This document shows, piece by piece, positions 1 through 13,500 of a DNA stretch of 64,000 nt. Source of the DNA: Apoderus coryli (lineage: Eukaryota; Arthropoda; Insecta; Coleoptera; Attelabidae); contig OU452217.1 of the NCBI GenBank assembly GCA_911728435.2, positions 744,001 through 808,000 of the forward strand, written 5' to 3'. A model generated the notes under the pieces. The model had not been told where the DNA came from. It worked only from the letters and a program-made list of their open reading frames with translations, and did not search any database. The number at the start of each line of letters is the position of its first letter. Positions within the stretch are counted from its first letter, which is position 1. Both the position numbers and the translations under genes were made by a program.

Positions 1-3000
1 TTAGTTAAGAAATTGTGTTATTTATATTTAAAAAGTAAAGTGTCTACCAAAAAGCTGTTTTCTCTCTAAGAATTTAAAACTAAATTTGTTAGTAAAAAGA
101 AATATGATAAAGCATAAAAAAGCAATTTAGAACGATTTAGAGCGTTTATTTAAAAAATTGTTTTATTTATATTTAAAAAGTAAAGTGTCTACCAAAAAGC
201 TGTTTTCTCTTTTAAAATTTAAAACTAAATTTTATTAGTAAAAAGAAATTAAATAAGCATAAAAAAGCAATTTAGAACGAATTAGAGCGTTTAGTTAGAA
301 AAATGTGTTATTTATATTTAAAAAGTAAAGTGTCTACCAAAAAGCTGTTTTCTCTCTAAGAATTTAAAACTAAATTTGTTAGTAAAAATAAATTAGAATA
401 AGCATAATAAAGCAGTTTAGAACGATTTAGAGCGTTTATTTAAAAAATTGTGTTATTTATATTTAAAAAGTAAAGTGTCTACCAAAAAGCTGTTTTCTCT
501 CTAAGAATTTAAAACTAAATTTGTCAGTAAAAGGAAATATGAATAAGCATAAAAAAGCAATTTAGAACGATTTAGAGCGTTTATTTAAAAAATTGTGTTA
601 TTTATATTTAAAAAGTAGTGTCTACCAAAAAGCTGTTTTCTCTCTAAGAATTTAAAACTAAATTTGTTAGTAAAAAGAAATATGAATAAGCATAAAAAAG
701 CAATTTAGAACAATTTAGAGCGTTTATTTAAAAAATTGTGTTATTTATATTTAAAAAGTAAAGTGTCTACCAAAAAGCTGTTTTCTCTCTAAGAATTTAA
801 AACTAAATGTGTTAGTAAAAAGAAATATGAATAAGCATAAAAAAGCAATTTAGAACGATTTAGAGCGTTTATTTAAAAAATTGTGTTATTTAGATTTAAA
901 AAGTAAAGTTTCTACAAAATAGCTGTTTTCTCTCTAAGAATTTAAAACTAAATTTTATTAGGAAAAAGAAATTAGAATATGCATAAAAAGGCAATTTAGA
1001 ACGAATTAGAGCGTTTATTTAAAAAATTGTGTTATTTAGATTTAAAAAGTAAAGTTTCTATTAAAAACCTGTTTTCTCTTTTAGAATGTAAAACTAAATT
1101 TATTAGTAAAAAGAAATTAGAATAAGCATAAAAAAGCAATTTAGAACGAATTAGAGCGTTTATTTAAAAAATTGTGTTATTTAGATTTAAAAAGTAAAGT
1201 TTCTACAAAATAGCTGTTTTCTCTCTAAGAATTTAAAACTAAATTTTATTAGGAAAAAGAAATTAGAATAAGCATAAAAAAGCAATTTAGAACTATTTAA
1301 AGCGTTTATTTAAAAATTTGTGTTATTTATATTTAAAAAGTAAAGTGTCTACCAAAAAGCTGTTTTCACTCTAAGAATTTAAAACTAAATTTTTTAGTAA
1401 AAAGGAATTAGAATAAGCATGAAAAAGCAATTTAGAACGATTTAGAGCGTTTATTTAAAAAATTGTGTTATTTAGATTTAAAAAGTAAAGTTTCTACAAA
1501 AAAGCTGTTTTCTCTCTAAGAATTTAAAACTAAATTTTATTAGGAAAAAAAAATTAGAATACGCATAAAAAAGCAATTTAGAACGAATTAGAGCGTCTAG
1601 TTCAGAAATTGTGTTATTTAGATTTAAAAAGTAAAGTTTCTAACAAAAAGCTGTTTTCTCTTTTAGAATTTAAAACTAAATTTTATTAGTTAAAAGAAAT
1701 TAGAATTAGCATTAAAAAGCAATTTAGAACGATTTAGAGCGTTTAGTTAAGAAATTGTGTTATTTAGATTTAAAAAGTAAAGTGTCTACCAAAAAGCTGT
1801 TTTCTCTCTAAGAATTTAAAGCTAAATTTGTTAGTAAAAAGAAATATGAATAAGCATAAAAAAGCAATTTAGAACGATTTAGAGCGCTTATTTAAAAAAT
1901 TGTGTTATTTATATTTAAAAAGTAGTGTCTACCAAAAAGCTTTTTTTTTCTCTAAGAATTTAAAACTAAATTTGTTAGTAAAAAGAAGATAGAATAAGCA
2001 TAAAAAAGCAATTTAGAACGATTTAGAGCATTTAGTTAAGAAATTGTGTTATTTAGATTTAAAAAGTAAAGTGTCTATCAAAAAGATGTTTTCTCTCTAA
2101 GAATTTAAAACTAAATTTTATTAGTTAAAAGAAATTAGAATAAGCATAAAAAAGCAATTTATAACGAATTAGAGCGTTTAGTTAAGAAATTGTGTTATTT
2201 AGATTTAAAAAGTAAAGTATCTACGAAAAAGCTGCTTTCTCTTTTAGAATTTAAAACTAAATTTATTAGTAAAAAGAAATGAGAATAAGCATAAAAAAGC
2301 AATTTAGAAGGAATTAGAGCGTTTAGTTAAGAAATTGTGTTATTTATATTTAAAAAGTAAAGTGTCTACCAAAAAGCTGTTTTCTCTCTAAGAATTTAAA
2401 ACTAAATTTGTTAGTAAAAAGAAATATGAATAAGCATAAAAAAGCAATTTGGAACGATTTAGAGCGTTTATTTAAAAAATTGTGTTATTTATATTTAAAA
2501 AGTAAAGTGTCTACCAAAAAGCTGTTTTCTCTCTAAGAATTTAAAACTAAATTTGTCAGTAAAAGGAAATATGAATAAGCATAAAAAAGCAATTTAGAAC
2601 GATTTAGAGCGTTTATTTAAAAAATTGTGTTATTTATATTTAAAAAGTAAAGTGTCTACCAAAAAGCTGTTTTCTCTCTAAGAATTTAAAACTAAATTTG
2701 TTAGTAAAAAGAAATATGAATAAGCATAAAAAAGCAATTTAGAACGATTTAGAGCGTTTATTTAAAAAATTGTGTTATTTATATTTAAAAAGTAAAGTGT
2801 CTACCAAAAAGCTGTTTTCTCTCTAAGAATTTAAAACTAAATGTGTTAGTAAAAAGAAATATGAATAAGCATAAAAAAGCAATTTAGAACGATTTAGAGC
2901 GTTTATTTAAAAAATTGTGTTATTTATATTTAAAAAGTAAAGTGTCTACCAAAAAGCTGTTTTCTCTCTAAGAATTTAAAACTAAATTTGTTAGTAAAAA

Positions 3001-5387
3001 GGAATTAGAATAAGCATGAAAAAGCAATTTAGAACGATTTAGAGCGTTTATTTAAAAAATTGTGTTATTTAGATTTAAAAAGTAAAGTTTCTACAAAATA
3101 GCTGTTTTCTCTCTAAGAATTTAAAACTAAATTTTATTAGGAAAAAGAAATTAGAATAGGCATAAAAAGGCAATTTAGAACGAATTAGAGCGTTTAGTTC
3201 AGAAATTGTGTTATTTAGATTTAAAAAGTAAAGTTTCTATTAAAAATCTGTTTTCTCTTTTAGAATGTAAAACTAAATTTATTAGTAAAAAGAAATTAGA
3301 ATAAGCATAAAAAAGCAATTTAGAACGAATTAGAGCGTTTATTTAAAAAATTGTGTTATTTAGATTTAAAAAGTAACGTTTCTACAAAATAGCTGTTTTC
3401 TCTCTAAGAATTTAAAACTAAATTTTATTAGGAAAAAGAAATTAGAATAAGCATAAAAAAAGCAATTTAGAACGAATTAGAGCGTTTAGTTCAGAAATTG
3501 TGTTATTTAGATTTAAAAAGTAAAGTTTCCAACAAAAAGCTTTTTTCTCTTTTAGAATTTAAAACTAAATTTTATTAGTTAAAAGAATTTAGAATAAGCA
3601 TAAAAAAGCAATTTAGAACGAATTAGAGCGTTTAGTTAAGAAATGGTGTTATTTATATTTAAAAAGTAAAGTGTCTACCAAAAGACTGTTTTCTCTGTAA
3701 GAATTTAAAACTAAATGTGTTAGTAAAAAGAAGATAGAATAAGCATAAAAAAACAATTTAGAACGATTTAGAGCATTTAGTTAAGAAATTGTGTTATTTA
3801 GATTTAAAAAGTAAAGTTTCTATCAAAAAGCTGTTTACTCTCTAAGAATTTAAAACTAAATTTTATTAGGAAAAAGAAATTAGAATAAGCATAAAAAAGC
3901 AATTAGAACGAATTAGAGCGTTTAGTTAAGAAATTGTGTTATTTATATTTAAAAAGTAAAGTGTCTACCAAAAAGCTGTTTTCTCTCTAAGAATTTAAAA
4001 CTAAATTTGTTAGTAAAAAGAAATATGATAAAGCATAAAAAAGCAATTTAGAACGATTTAGAGCGTTTATTTAAAAATTGTTTTATTTATATTTAAAAAG
4101 TAAAGTGTCTACCAAAAAGCTGTTTTCTCTTTTAAAATTTAAAACTAAATTTTATTAGTAAAAAGAAATTAAATAAGCATAAAAAAGCAATTTAGAACGA
4201 ATTAAAGCGTTTAGTTAGAAAAATGTGTTATTTATATTTAAAAAGTAAAGTGTCTACCAAAAAGCTGTTTTCTCTCTAAGAATTTAAAACTAAATTTGTT
4301 AGTAAAAAGAAATATGAATAAGCATAAAAAAGCAATTTGGAACGATTTAGAGCGTTTATTTAAAAAATTGTGTTATTTATATTTAAAAAGTAAAGTGTCT
4401 ACCAAAAAGCTGTTTTCTCTCTAAGAATTTAAAACTAAATTTGTTAGTAAAAAGAAATATGAATAAGCATAAAAAAGCAATTAGAACGAATTAGAGCGTT
4501 TAGTTAAGAAATTGTGTTATTTATATTTAAAAAGTAAAGTGTCTACCAAAAAGCTGTTTTCTCTCTAAGAATTTAAAACTAAATTTGTTAGTAAAAAGAA
4601 ATATGATAAAGCATAAAAAAGCAATTTAGAACGATTTAGAGCGTTTATTTAAAAAATTGTTTTATTTATATTTAAAAAGTAAAGTGTCTACCAAAAAGCT
4701 GTTTTCTCTTTTAAAATTTAAAACTAAATTTTATTAGTAAAAAGAAATTAAATAAGCATAAAAAAGCAATTTAGAACGAATTAGAGCGTTTAGTTAGAAA
4801 AATGTGTTATTTATATTTAAAAAGTAAAGTGTCTACCAAAAAGCTGTTTTCTCTCTAAGAATTTAAAACTCAATTTGTTAGTAAAAATAAATTAGAATAA
4901 GCATAATAAAGCAGTTTAGAACGATTTAGAGCGTTTATTTAAAAAATTGTGTTATTTATATTTAAAAAGTAAAGTGTCTACCAAAAAGCTGTTTTCTCTC
5001 TAAGAATTTAAAACTAAATTTGTCAGTAAAAGGAAATATGAATAAGTATAAAAAAGCAATTTAGAACGATTTAGAGCGTTTATTTAAAAAATTGTGTTAT
5101 TTATATTTAAAAAGTAAAGTGTCTACCAAAAAGCTGTTTTCTCTCTAAGAATTTAAAACTAAATTTGTTAGTAAAAAGAAATATGAATAAGCATAAAAAA
5201 GCAATTTAGAACAATTTAGAGCGTTTATTTAAAAAATTGTGTTATTTATATTTAAAAAGTAAAGTGTCTACCAAAAAGCTGTTTTCTCTCTAAGAATTTA
5301 AAACTAAATGTGTTAGTAAAAAGAAATATGAATAAGCATAAAAAAGCAATTTAGAACGATTTAGAGCGTTTATTTAAAAAATTGTGT
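1..5387 (+). repeat. Repeated satellite block, 4,499-bp offset
   Basis: Positions 1-885 and about 4,500-5,387 carry the same order of about six monomer variants. Shared rare marks include AAATATGATAAAGC in the first monomer, AATAAATTAGAATAAGCATAA with AAAGCAGTTT near 390 and 4,889, and AACAATTTAG near 710 and 5,210. The right copy differs by a few substitutions, and the left copy lacks three bases at 616-618 (GTAGTG where the right copy has GTAAAGTG). The spacing is 31 monomers. Confidence 0.75.
1735..2690 (+). repeat. Dispersed ~960-bp satellite block, copy 1 of 3
   Basis: This block of 6-7 monomers recurs at about 19,833-20,788 (offset 18,098) and 31,605-32,560 (a further 11,772). The shared rare marks are a nine-T run after AAAAAGC (1,941; 20,039; 31,811), the three-base deletion giving AAAAAGTAGTG just upstream, AAAGATGTTTTC, TATAACGAATTA, GTATCTACGAAAAAGCTGC and TTAGAAGGAATTAG (2,307; 20,405; 32,176). 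A fourth partial relative with the nine-T run lies at 59,864 but without the three-base deletion. Confidence 0.8.
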
Positions 5388-6616
5388 TATTTATATTTAA
5401 AAAGTAAAGTGTCTACCAAAAAGCTGTTTTCTCTCTAAGAATTTAAAACTAAATTTGTTAGTAAAAAGGAATTAGAATAAGCATGAAAAAGCAATTTAGA
5501 ACGATTTAGAGCGTTTATTTAAAAAATTGTGTTATTTAGATTTAAAAAGTAAAGTTTCTACAAAATAGCTGTTTTCTCTCTAAGAATTTAAAACTAAATT
5601 TTATTAGGAAAAAGAAATTAGAATAAGCATAAAAAAAGCAATTTAGAACGAATTAGAGCGTTTAGTTCAGAAATTGTGTTATTTAGATTTAAAAAGTAAA
5701 GTTTCCAACAAAAAGCTTTTTTCTCTTTTAGAATTTAAAACTAAATTTTATTAGTTAAAAGAATTTAGAATAAGCATAAAAAAGCAATTTAGAACGAATT
5801 AGAGCGTTTAGTTAAGAAATGGTGTTATTTATATTTAAAAAGTAAAGTGTCTACCAAAAGACTGTTTTCTCTGTAAGAATTTAAAACTAAATGTGTTAGT
5901 AAAAAGAAGATAGAATAAGCATAAAAAAACAATTTAGAACGATTTAGAGCATTTAGTTAAGAAATTGTGTTATTTAGATTTAAAAAGTAAAGTTTCTATC
6001 AAAAAGCTGTTTACTCTCTAAGAATTTAAAACTAAATTTTATTAGGAAAAAGAAATTAGAATAAGCATAAAAAAGCAATTAGAACGAATTAGAGCGTTTA
6101 GTTAAGAAATTGTGTTATTTATATTTAAAAAGTAAAGTGTCTACCAAAAAGCTGTTTTCTCTCTAAGAATTTAAAACTAAATTTGTTAGTAAAAAGAAAT
6201 ATGATAAAGCATAAAAAAGCAATTTATAACGATTTAGAGCGTTTATTTAAAAATTGTTTTATTTATATTTAAAAAGTAAAGTGTCTACCAAAAAGCTGTT
6301 TTCTCTTTTAAAATTTAAAACTAAATTGTATTAGTAAAAAGAAATTAAATAAGCATAAAAAAGCAATTTAGAACGAATTAAAGCGTTTAGTTAGAAAAAT
6401 GTGTTATTTATATTTAAAAAGTAAAGTGTCTACCAAAAAGCTGTTTTCTCTCTAAGAATTTAAAACTAAATTTGTTAGTAAAAAGAAATATGAATAAGCA
6501 TAAAAAAGCAATTTGGAACGATTTAGAGCGTTTATTTAAAAAATTGTGTTATTTATATTTAAAAAGTAAAGTGTCTACCAAAAAGCTGTTTTCTCTCTAA
6601 GAATTTAAAACTAAAT
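3340..6616 (+). repeat. Repeated satellite block, 2,176-bp offset (15 monomers)
   Basis: About 3,340-4,440 and 5,516-6,616 share the same variant order. Marks include GTTTCCAACAAAAAGC, the TAAGAAATGGTG start, CCAAAAGACTG, AGAGCATTTAG, GTTTACTCTC and the one-base-short AGCAATTAGAACG (3,901 and 6,077). A few point differences, such as TTTATAACGA in the second copy only, show that the copies have begun to diverge. Confidence 0.7.
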
Positions 6617-9600
6617 TTGTCAGTAAAAGGAAATATGAATAAGCATAAAAAAGCAATTTAGAACGATTTAGAGCGTTTATTTAAAAAATTGTGTTATTTA
6701 TATTTAAAAAGTAAAGTGTCTACCAAAAAGCTGTTTTCTCTCTAAGAATTTAAAACTAAATTTGTTAGTAAAAAGAAATATGAATAAGCATAAAAAAGCA
6801 ATTTAGAACGATTTAGAGCGTTTATTTAAAAAATTGTGTTATGTATATTTAAAAAGTAAAGTGTCTACCAAAAAGCTGTTTTCTCTCTAAGAATTTAAAA
6901 CTAAATGTGTTAGTAAAAAGAAATATGAATAAGCATAAAAAAGCAATTTAGAACGATTTAGAGCGTTTATTTAAAAAATTGTGTTATTTATATTTAAAAA
7001 GTAAAGTGTCTACCAAAAAGCTGTTTTCTCTCTAAGAATTTAAAACTAAATTTGTTAGTAAAAAGGAATTAGAATAAGCATGAAAAAGCAATTTAGAACG
7101 ATTTAGAGCGTTTAGTTAAGAAATTGTGTTATTTATATTTAAAAAGTAAAGTGTCTACCAAAAAGCTGTTTTCTCTCTAAGAATTTAAAACTAAATGTGT
7201 TAGTAAAAAGAAATATGAATAAGCATAAAAAAGCAATTTAGAACGATTTAGAGCGTTTATTTAAAAAATTGTGTTATTTATATTTAAAAAGTAAAGTGTC
7301 TACCAAAAAGCTGTTTTCTCTCTAAGAATTTAAAACTAAATTTGTTAGTAAAAAGGAATTAGAATAAGCATGAAAAAGCAATTTAGAACGATTTAGAGCG
7401 TTTATTTAAAAAATTGTGTTATTTAGATTTAAAAAGTAAAGTTTCTACAAAATAGCTGTTTTCTCTCTAAGAATTTAAAACTAAATTTTATTAGGAAAAA
7501 GAAATTAGAATAGGCATAAAAAGGCAATTTAGAACGAATTAGAGCGTTTAGTTCAGAAATTGTGTTATTTAGATTTAAAAAGTAAAGTTTCTATTAAAAA
7601 TCTGTTTTCTCTTTTAGAATGTAAAACTAAATTTATTAGTAAAAAGAAATTAGAATAAGCATAAAAAAGCAATTTAGAACGAATTAGAGCGTTTATTTAA
7701 AAAATTGTGTTATTTAGATTTAAAAAGTAAAGTTTCTACAAAATAGCTGTTTTCTCTCTAAGAATTTAAAACTAAATTTTATTAGGAAAAAGAAATTAGA
7801 ATAAGCATAAAAAAAGCAATTTAGAACGAATTAGAGCGTTTAGTTCAGAAATTGTGTTATTTAGATTTAAAAAGTAAAGTTTCCAACAAAAAGCTTTTTT
7901 CTCTTTTAGAATTTAAAACTAAATTTTATTAGTTAAAAGAATTTAGAATAAGCATAAAAAAGCAATTTAGAACGAATTAGAGCGTTTAGTTAAGAAATGG
8001 TGTTATTTATATTTAAAAAGTAAAGTGTCTACCAAAAGACTGTTTTCTCTGTAAGAATTTAAAACTAAATGCGTTAGTAAAAAGAAGATAGAATAAGCAT
8101 AAAAAAGCAATTTAGAACGATTTAGAGCGTTTATTTAAAAAATTGTGTTATTTATATTTAAAAAGTAAAGTGTCTACCAAAAAGCTGTTTTCTCTCTAAG
8201 AATTTAAAACTAAATGTGTTAGTAAAAAGAAATATGAATAAGCATAAAAAAGCAATTTAGAACGATTTAGAGCGTTTATTTAAAAAATTGTGTTATTTAT
8301 ATTTAAAAAGTAAAGTGTCTACCAAAAAGCTGTTTTCTCTCTAAGAATTTAAAACTAAATTTGTTAGTAAAAAGGAATTAGAATAAGCATGAAAAAGCAA
8401 TTTAGAACGATTTAGAGCGTTTATTTAAAAAATTGTGTTATTTATATTTAAAAAGTAAAGTGTCTACCAAAAAGCTGTTTTCTCTCTAAGAATTTAAAAC
8501 TAAATGTGTTAGTAAAAAGAAATATGAATAAGCATAAAAAAGCAATTTAGAACGATTTAGAGCGTTTATTTAAAAAATTGTGTTATTTATATTTAAAAAG
8601 TAAAGTGTCTACCAAAAAGCTGTTTTCTCTCTAAGAATTTAAAACTAAATTTGTTAGTAAAAAGGAATTAGAATAAGCATGAAAAAGCAATTTAGAACGA
8701 TTTAGAGCGTTTATTTAAAAAATTGTGTTATTTAGATTTAAAAAGTAAAGTTTCTACCAAAAAGCTGTTTTCTCTCTAAGAATTTAAAACTAAATTTGTT
8801 AGTAAAAAGAAATATGAATAAGCATAAAAAAGCAATTTAGAACGATTTAGAGCGTTTATTTAAAAAATTGTGTTATTTATATTTAAAAAGTAAAGTGTCT
8901 ACCAAAAAGCTGTTTTCTCTCTAAGAATTTAAAACTAAATTTGTTAGTAAAAAGGAATTAGAATAAGCATGAAAAAGCAATTTAGAACGTTTTAGAGCGT
9001 TTATTTAAAAAATTGTGTTATTTAGATTTAAAAAGTAAAGTTTCTACAAAATAGCTGTTTTCTCTCTAAGAATTTAAAACTAAATTTTATTAGGAAAAAG
9101 AAATTAGAATAAGCATAAAAAAAGCAATTTAGAACGAATTAGAGCGTTTAGTTCAGAAATTGTGTTATTTAGATTTAAAAAGTAAAGTTTCCAACAAAAA
9201 GCTTTTTTCTCTTTTAGAATTTAAAACTAAATTTTATTAGTTAAAAGAATTTAGAATAAGCATAAAAAAGCAATTTAGAACGAATTAGAGCGTTTAGTTA
9301 AGAAATGGTGTTATTTATATTTAAAAAGTAAAGTGTCTACCAAAAGACTGTTTTCTCTGTAAGAATTTAAAACTAAATGTGTTAGTAAAAAGAAGATAGA
9401 ATAAGCATAAAAAAACAATTTAGAACGATTTAGAGCATTTAGTTAAGAAATTGTGTTATTTAGATTTAAAAAGTAAAGTTTCTATCAAAAAGCTGTTTAC
9501 TCTCTAAGAATTTAAAACTAAATTTTATTAGGAAAAAGAAATTAGAATAAGCATAAAAAAGCAATTAGAACGAATTAGAGCGTTTAGTTAAGAAATTGTG

Positions 9601-10590
9601 TTATTTATATTTAAAAAGTAAAGTGTCTACCAAAAAGCTGTTTTCTCTCTAAGAATTTAAAACTAAATTTGTTAGTAAAAAGAAATATGATAAAGCATAA
9701 AAAAGCAATTTATAACGATTTAGAGCGTTTATTTAAAAATTGTTTTATTTATATTTAAAAAGTAAAGTGTCTACCAAAAAGCTGTTTTCTCTTTTAAAAT
9801 TTAAAACTAAATTGTATTAGTAAAAAGAAATTAAATAAGCATAAAAAAGCAATTTAGAACGAATTAAAGCGTTTAGTTAGAAAAATGTGTTATTTATATT
9901 TAAAAAGTAAAGTGTCTACCAAAAAGCTGTTTTCTCTCTAAGAATTTAAAACTAAATTTGTTAGTAAAAAGAAATATGAATAAGCATAAAAAAGCAATTT
10001 GGAACGATTTAGAGCGTTTATTTAAAAAATTGTGTTATTTATATTTAAAAAGTAAAGTGTCTACCAAAAAGCTGTTTTCTCTCTAAGAATTTAAAACTAA
10101 ATTTGTCAGTAAAAGGAAATATGAATAAGCATAAAAAAGCAATTTAGAACGATTTAGAGCGTTTATTTAAAAAATTGTGTTATTTATATTTAAAAAGTAA
10201 AGTGTCTACCAAAAAGCTGTTTTCTCTCTAAGAATTTAAAACTAAATTTGTTAGTAAAAAGAAATATGAATAAGCATAAAAAAGCAATTTAGAACGATTT
10301 AGAGCGTTTATTTAAAAAATTGTGTTATTTATATTTAAAAAGTAAAGTGTCTACCAAAAAGCTGTTTTCTCTCTAAGAATTTAAAACTAAATGTGTTAGT
10401 AAAAAGAAATATGAATAAGCATAAAAAAGCAATTTAGAACGATTTAGAGCGTTTATTTAAAAAATTGTGTTATTTATATTTAAAAAGTAAAGTGTCTACC
10501 AAAAAGCTGTTTTCTCTCTAAGAATTTAAAACTAAATTTGTTAGTAAAAAGGAATTAGAATAAGCATGAAAAAGCAATTTAGAACGATTT
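5390..10590 (+). repeat. Repeated satellite block, 3,486-bp offset (24 monomers)
   Basis: About 5,390-7,100 recurs at 8,876-10,590. The variant AGCAATTAGAACG (6,077 and 9,563), TTTATAACGATTTAG and CTAAATTGTATTAG occur in the same order in both. One difference is TTATGTATATT at 6,840, which reads TTATTTATATT at 10,326. The match ends near 7,100, where the first copy continues with a TTAGTTAAG monomer start and the second with TTATTTAAA. Confidence 0.7.
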
Positions 10591-13500
10591 AGAGCGTTTA
10601 TTTAAAAAATTGTGTTATTTAGATTTAAAAAGTAAAGTTTCTACAAAATAGCTGTTTTCTCTCTAAGAATTTAAAACTAAATTTTATTAGGAAAAAGAAA
10701 TTAGAATAGGCATAAAAAGGCAATTTAGAACGAATTAGAGCGTTTAGTTCAGAAATTGTGTTATTTAGATTTAAAAAGTAAAGTTTCTATTAAAAATCTG
10801 TTTTCTCTTTTAGAATGTAAAACTAAATTTATTAGTAAAAAGAAATTAGAATAAGCATAAAAAAGCAATTTAGAACGAATTAGAGCGTTTATTTAAAAAA
10901 TTGTGTTATTTAGATTTAAAAAGTAAAGTTTCTACAAAATAGCTGTTTTCTCTCTAAGAATTTAAAACTAAATTTTATTAGGAAAAAGAAATTAGAATAA
11001 GCATAAAAAAAGCAATTTAGAACGAATTAGAGCGTTTAGTTCAGAAATTGTGTTATTTAGATTTAAAAAGTAAAGTTTCCAACAAAAAGCTTTTTTCTCT
11101 TTTAGAATTTAAAACTAAATTTTATTAGTTAAAAGAATTTAGAATAAGCATAAAAAAGCAATTTAGAACGAATTAGAGCGTTTAGTTAAGAAATGGTGTT
11201 ATTTATATTTATAAAGTAAAGTGTCTACCAAAAGACTGTTTTCTCTGTAAGAATTTAAAACTAAATGTGTTAGTAAAAAGAAGATAGAATAAGCATAAAA
11301 AAACAATTTAGAACGATTTAGAGCATTTAGTTAAGAGATTGTGTTATTTAGATTTAAAAAGTAAAGTTTCTATCAAAAAGCTGTTTACTCTCTAAGAATT
11401 TAAAACTAAATTTTATTAGGAAAAAGAAATTAGAATAAGCATAAAAAAGCAATTAGAACGAATTAGAGCGTTTAGTTAAGAAATTGTGTTATTTATATTT
11501 AAAAAGTAAAGTGTCTACCAAAAAGCTGTTTTCTCTCTAAGAATTTAAAACTAAATTTGTTAGTAAAAAGAAATATGATAAAGCATAAAAAAGCAATTTA
11601 TAACGATTTAGAGCGTTTATTTAAAAATTGTTTTATTTATATTTAAAAAGTAAAGTGTCTACCAAAAAGCTGTTTTCTCTTTTAAAATTTAAAACTAAAT
11701 TGTATTAGTAAAAAGAAATTAAATAAGCATAAAAAAGCAATTTAGAACGAATTAAAGCGTTTAGTTAGAAAAATGTGTTATTTATATTTAAAAAGTAAAG
11801 TGTCTACCAAAAAGCTGTTTTCTCTCTAAGAATTTAAAACTAAATTTGTTAGTAAAAAGAAATATGAATAAGCATAAAAAAGCAATTTGGAACGATTTAG
11901 AGCGTTTATTTAAAAAATTGTGTTATTTATATTTAAAAAGTAAAGTGTCTACCAAAAAGCTGTTTTCTCTCTAAGAATTTAAAACTAAATTTGTCAGTAA
12001 AAGGAAATATGAATAAGCATAAAAAAGCAATTTAGAACGATTTAGAGCGTTTATTTAAAAAATTGTGTTATTTATATTTAAAAAGTAAAGTGTCTACCAA
12101 AAAGCTGTTTTCTCTCTAAGAATTTAAAACTAAATTTGTTAGTAAAAAGAAATATGAATAAGCATAAAAAAGCAATTTAGAACGATTTAGAGCGTTTATT
12201 TAAAAAATTGTGTTATGTATATTTAAAAAGTAAAGTGTCTACCAAAAAGCTGTTTTCTCTCTAAGAATTTAAAACTAAATGTGTTAGTAAAAAGAAATAT
12301 GAATAAGCATAAAAAAGCAATTTAGAACGATTTAGAGCGTTTATTTAAAAAATTGTGTTATTTATATTTAAAAAGTAAAGTGTCTACCAAAAAGCTGTTT
12401 TCTCTCTAAGAATTTAAAACTAAATTTGTTAGTAAAAAGGAATTAGAATAAGCATGAAAAAGCAATTTAGAACGATTTAGAGCGTTTATTTAAAAAATTG
12501 TGTTATTTATATTTAAAAAGTAAAGTGTCTACCAAAAAGCTGTTTTCTCTCTAAGAATTTAAAACTAAATGTGTTAGTAAAAAGAAATATGAATAAGCAT
12601 AAAAAAGCAATTTAGAACGATTTAGAGCGTTTATTTAAAAAATTGTGTTATTTATATTTAAAAAGTAAAGTGTCTACCAAAAAGCTGTTTTCTCTCTAAG
12701 AATTTAAAACTAAATTTGTTAGTAAAAAGGAATTAGAATAAGCATGAAAAAGCAATTTAGAACGATTTAGAGCGTTTATTTAAAAAATTGTGTTATTTAG
12801 ATTTAAAAAGTAAAGTTTCTACAAAATAGCTGTTTTCTCTCTAAGAATTTAAAACTAAATTTTATTAGGAAAAAGAAATTAGAATAGGCATAAAAAGGCA
12901 ATTTAGAACGAATTAGAGCGTTTAGTTCAGAAATTGTGTTATTTAGATTTAAAAAGTAAAGTTTCTATTAAAAATCTGTTTTCTCTTTTAGAATGTAAAA
13001 CTAAATTTATTAGTAAAAAGAAATTAGAATAAGCATAAAAAAGCAATTTAGAACGAATTAGAGCGTTTATTTAAAAAATTGTGTTATTTAGATTTAAAAA
13101 GTAAAGTTTCTACAAAATAGCTGTTTTCTCTCTAAGAATTTAAAACTAAATTTTATTAGGAAAAAGAAATTAGAATAAGCATAAAAAAAGCAATTTAGAA
13201 CGAATTAGAGCGTTTAGTTCAGAAATTGTGTTATTTAGATTTAAAAAGTAAAGTTTCCAACAAAAAGCTTTTTTCTCTTTTAGAATTTAAAACTAAATTT
13301 TATTAGTTAAAAGAATTTAGAATAAGCATAAAAAAGCAATTTAGAACGAATTAGAGCGTTTAGTTAAGAAATGGTGTTATTTATATTTAAAAAGTAAAGT
13401 GTCTACCAAAAGACTGTTTTCTCTGTAAGAATTTAAAACTAAATGCGTTAGTAAAAAGAAGATAGAATAAGCATAAAAAAGCAATTTAGAACGATTTAGA

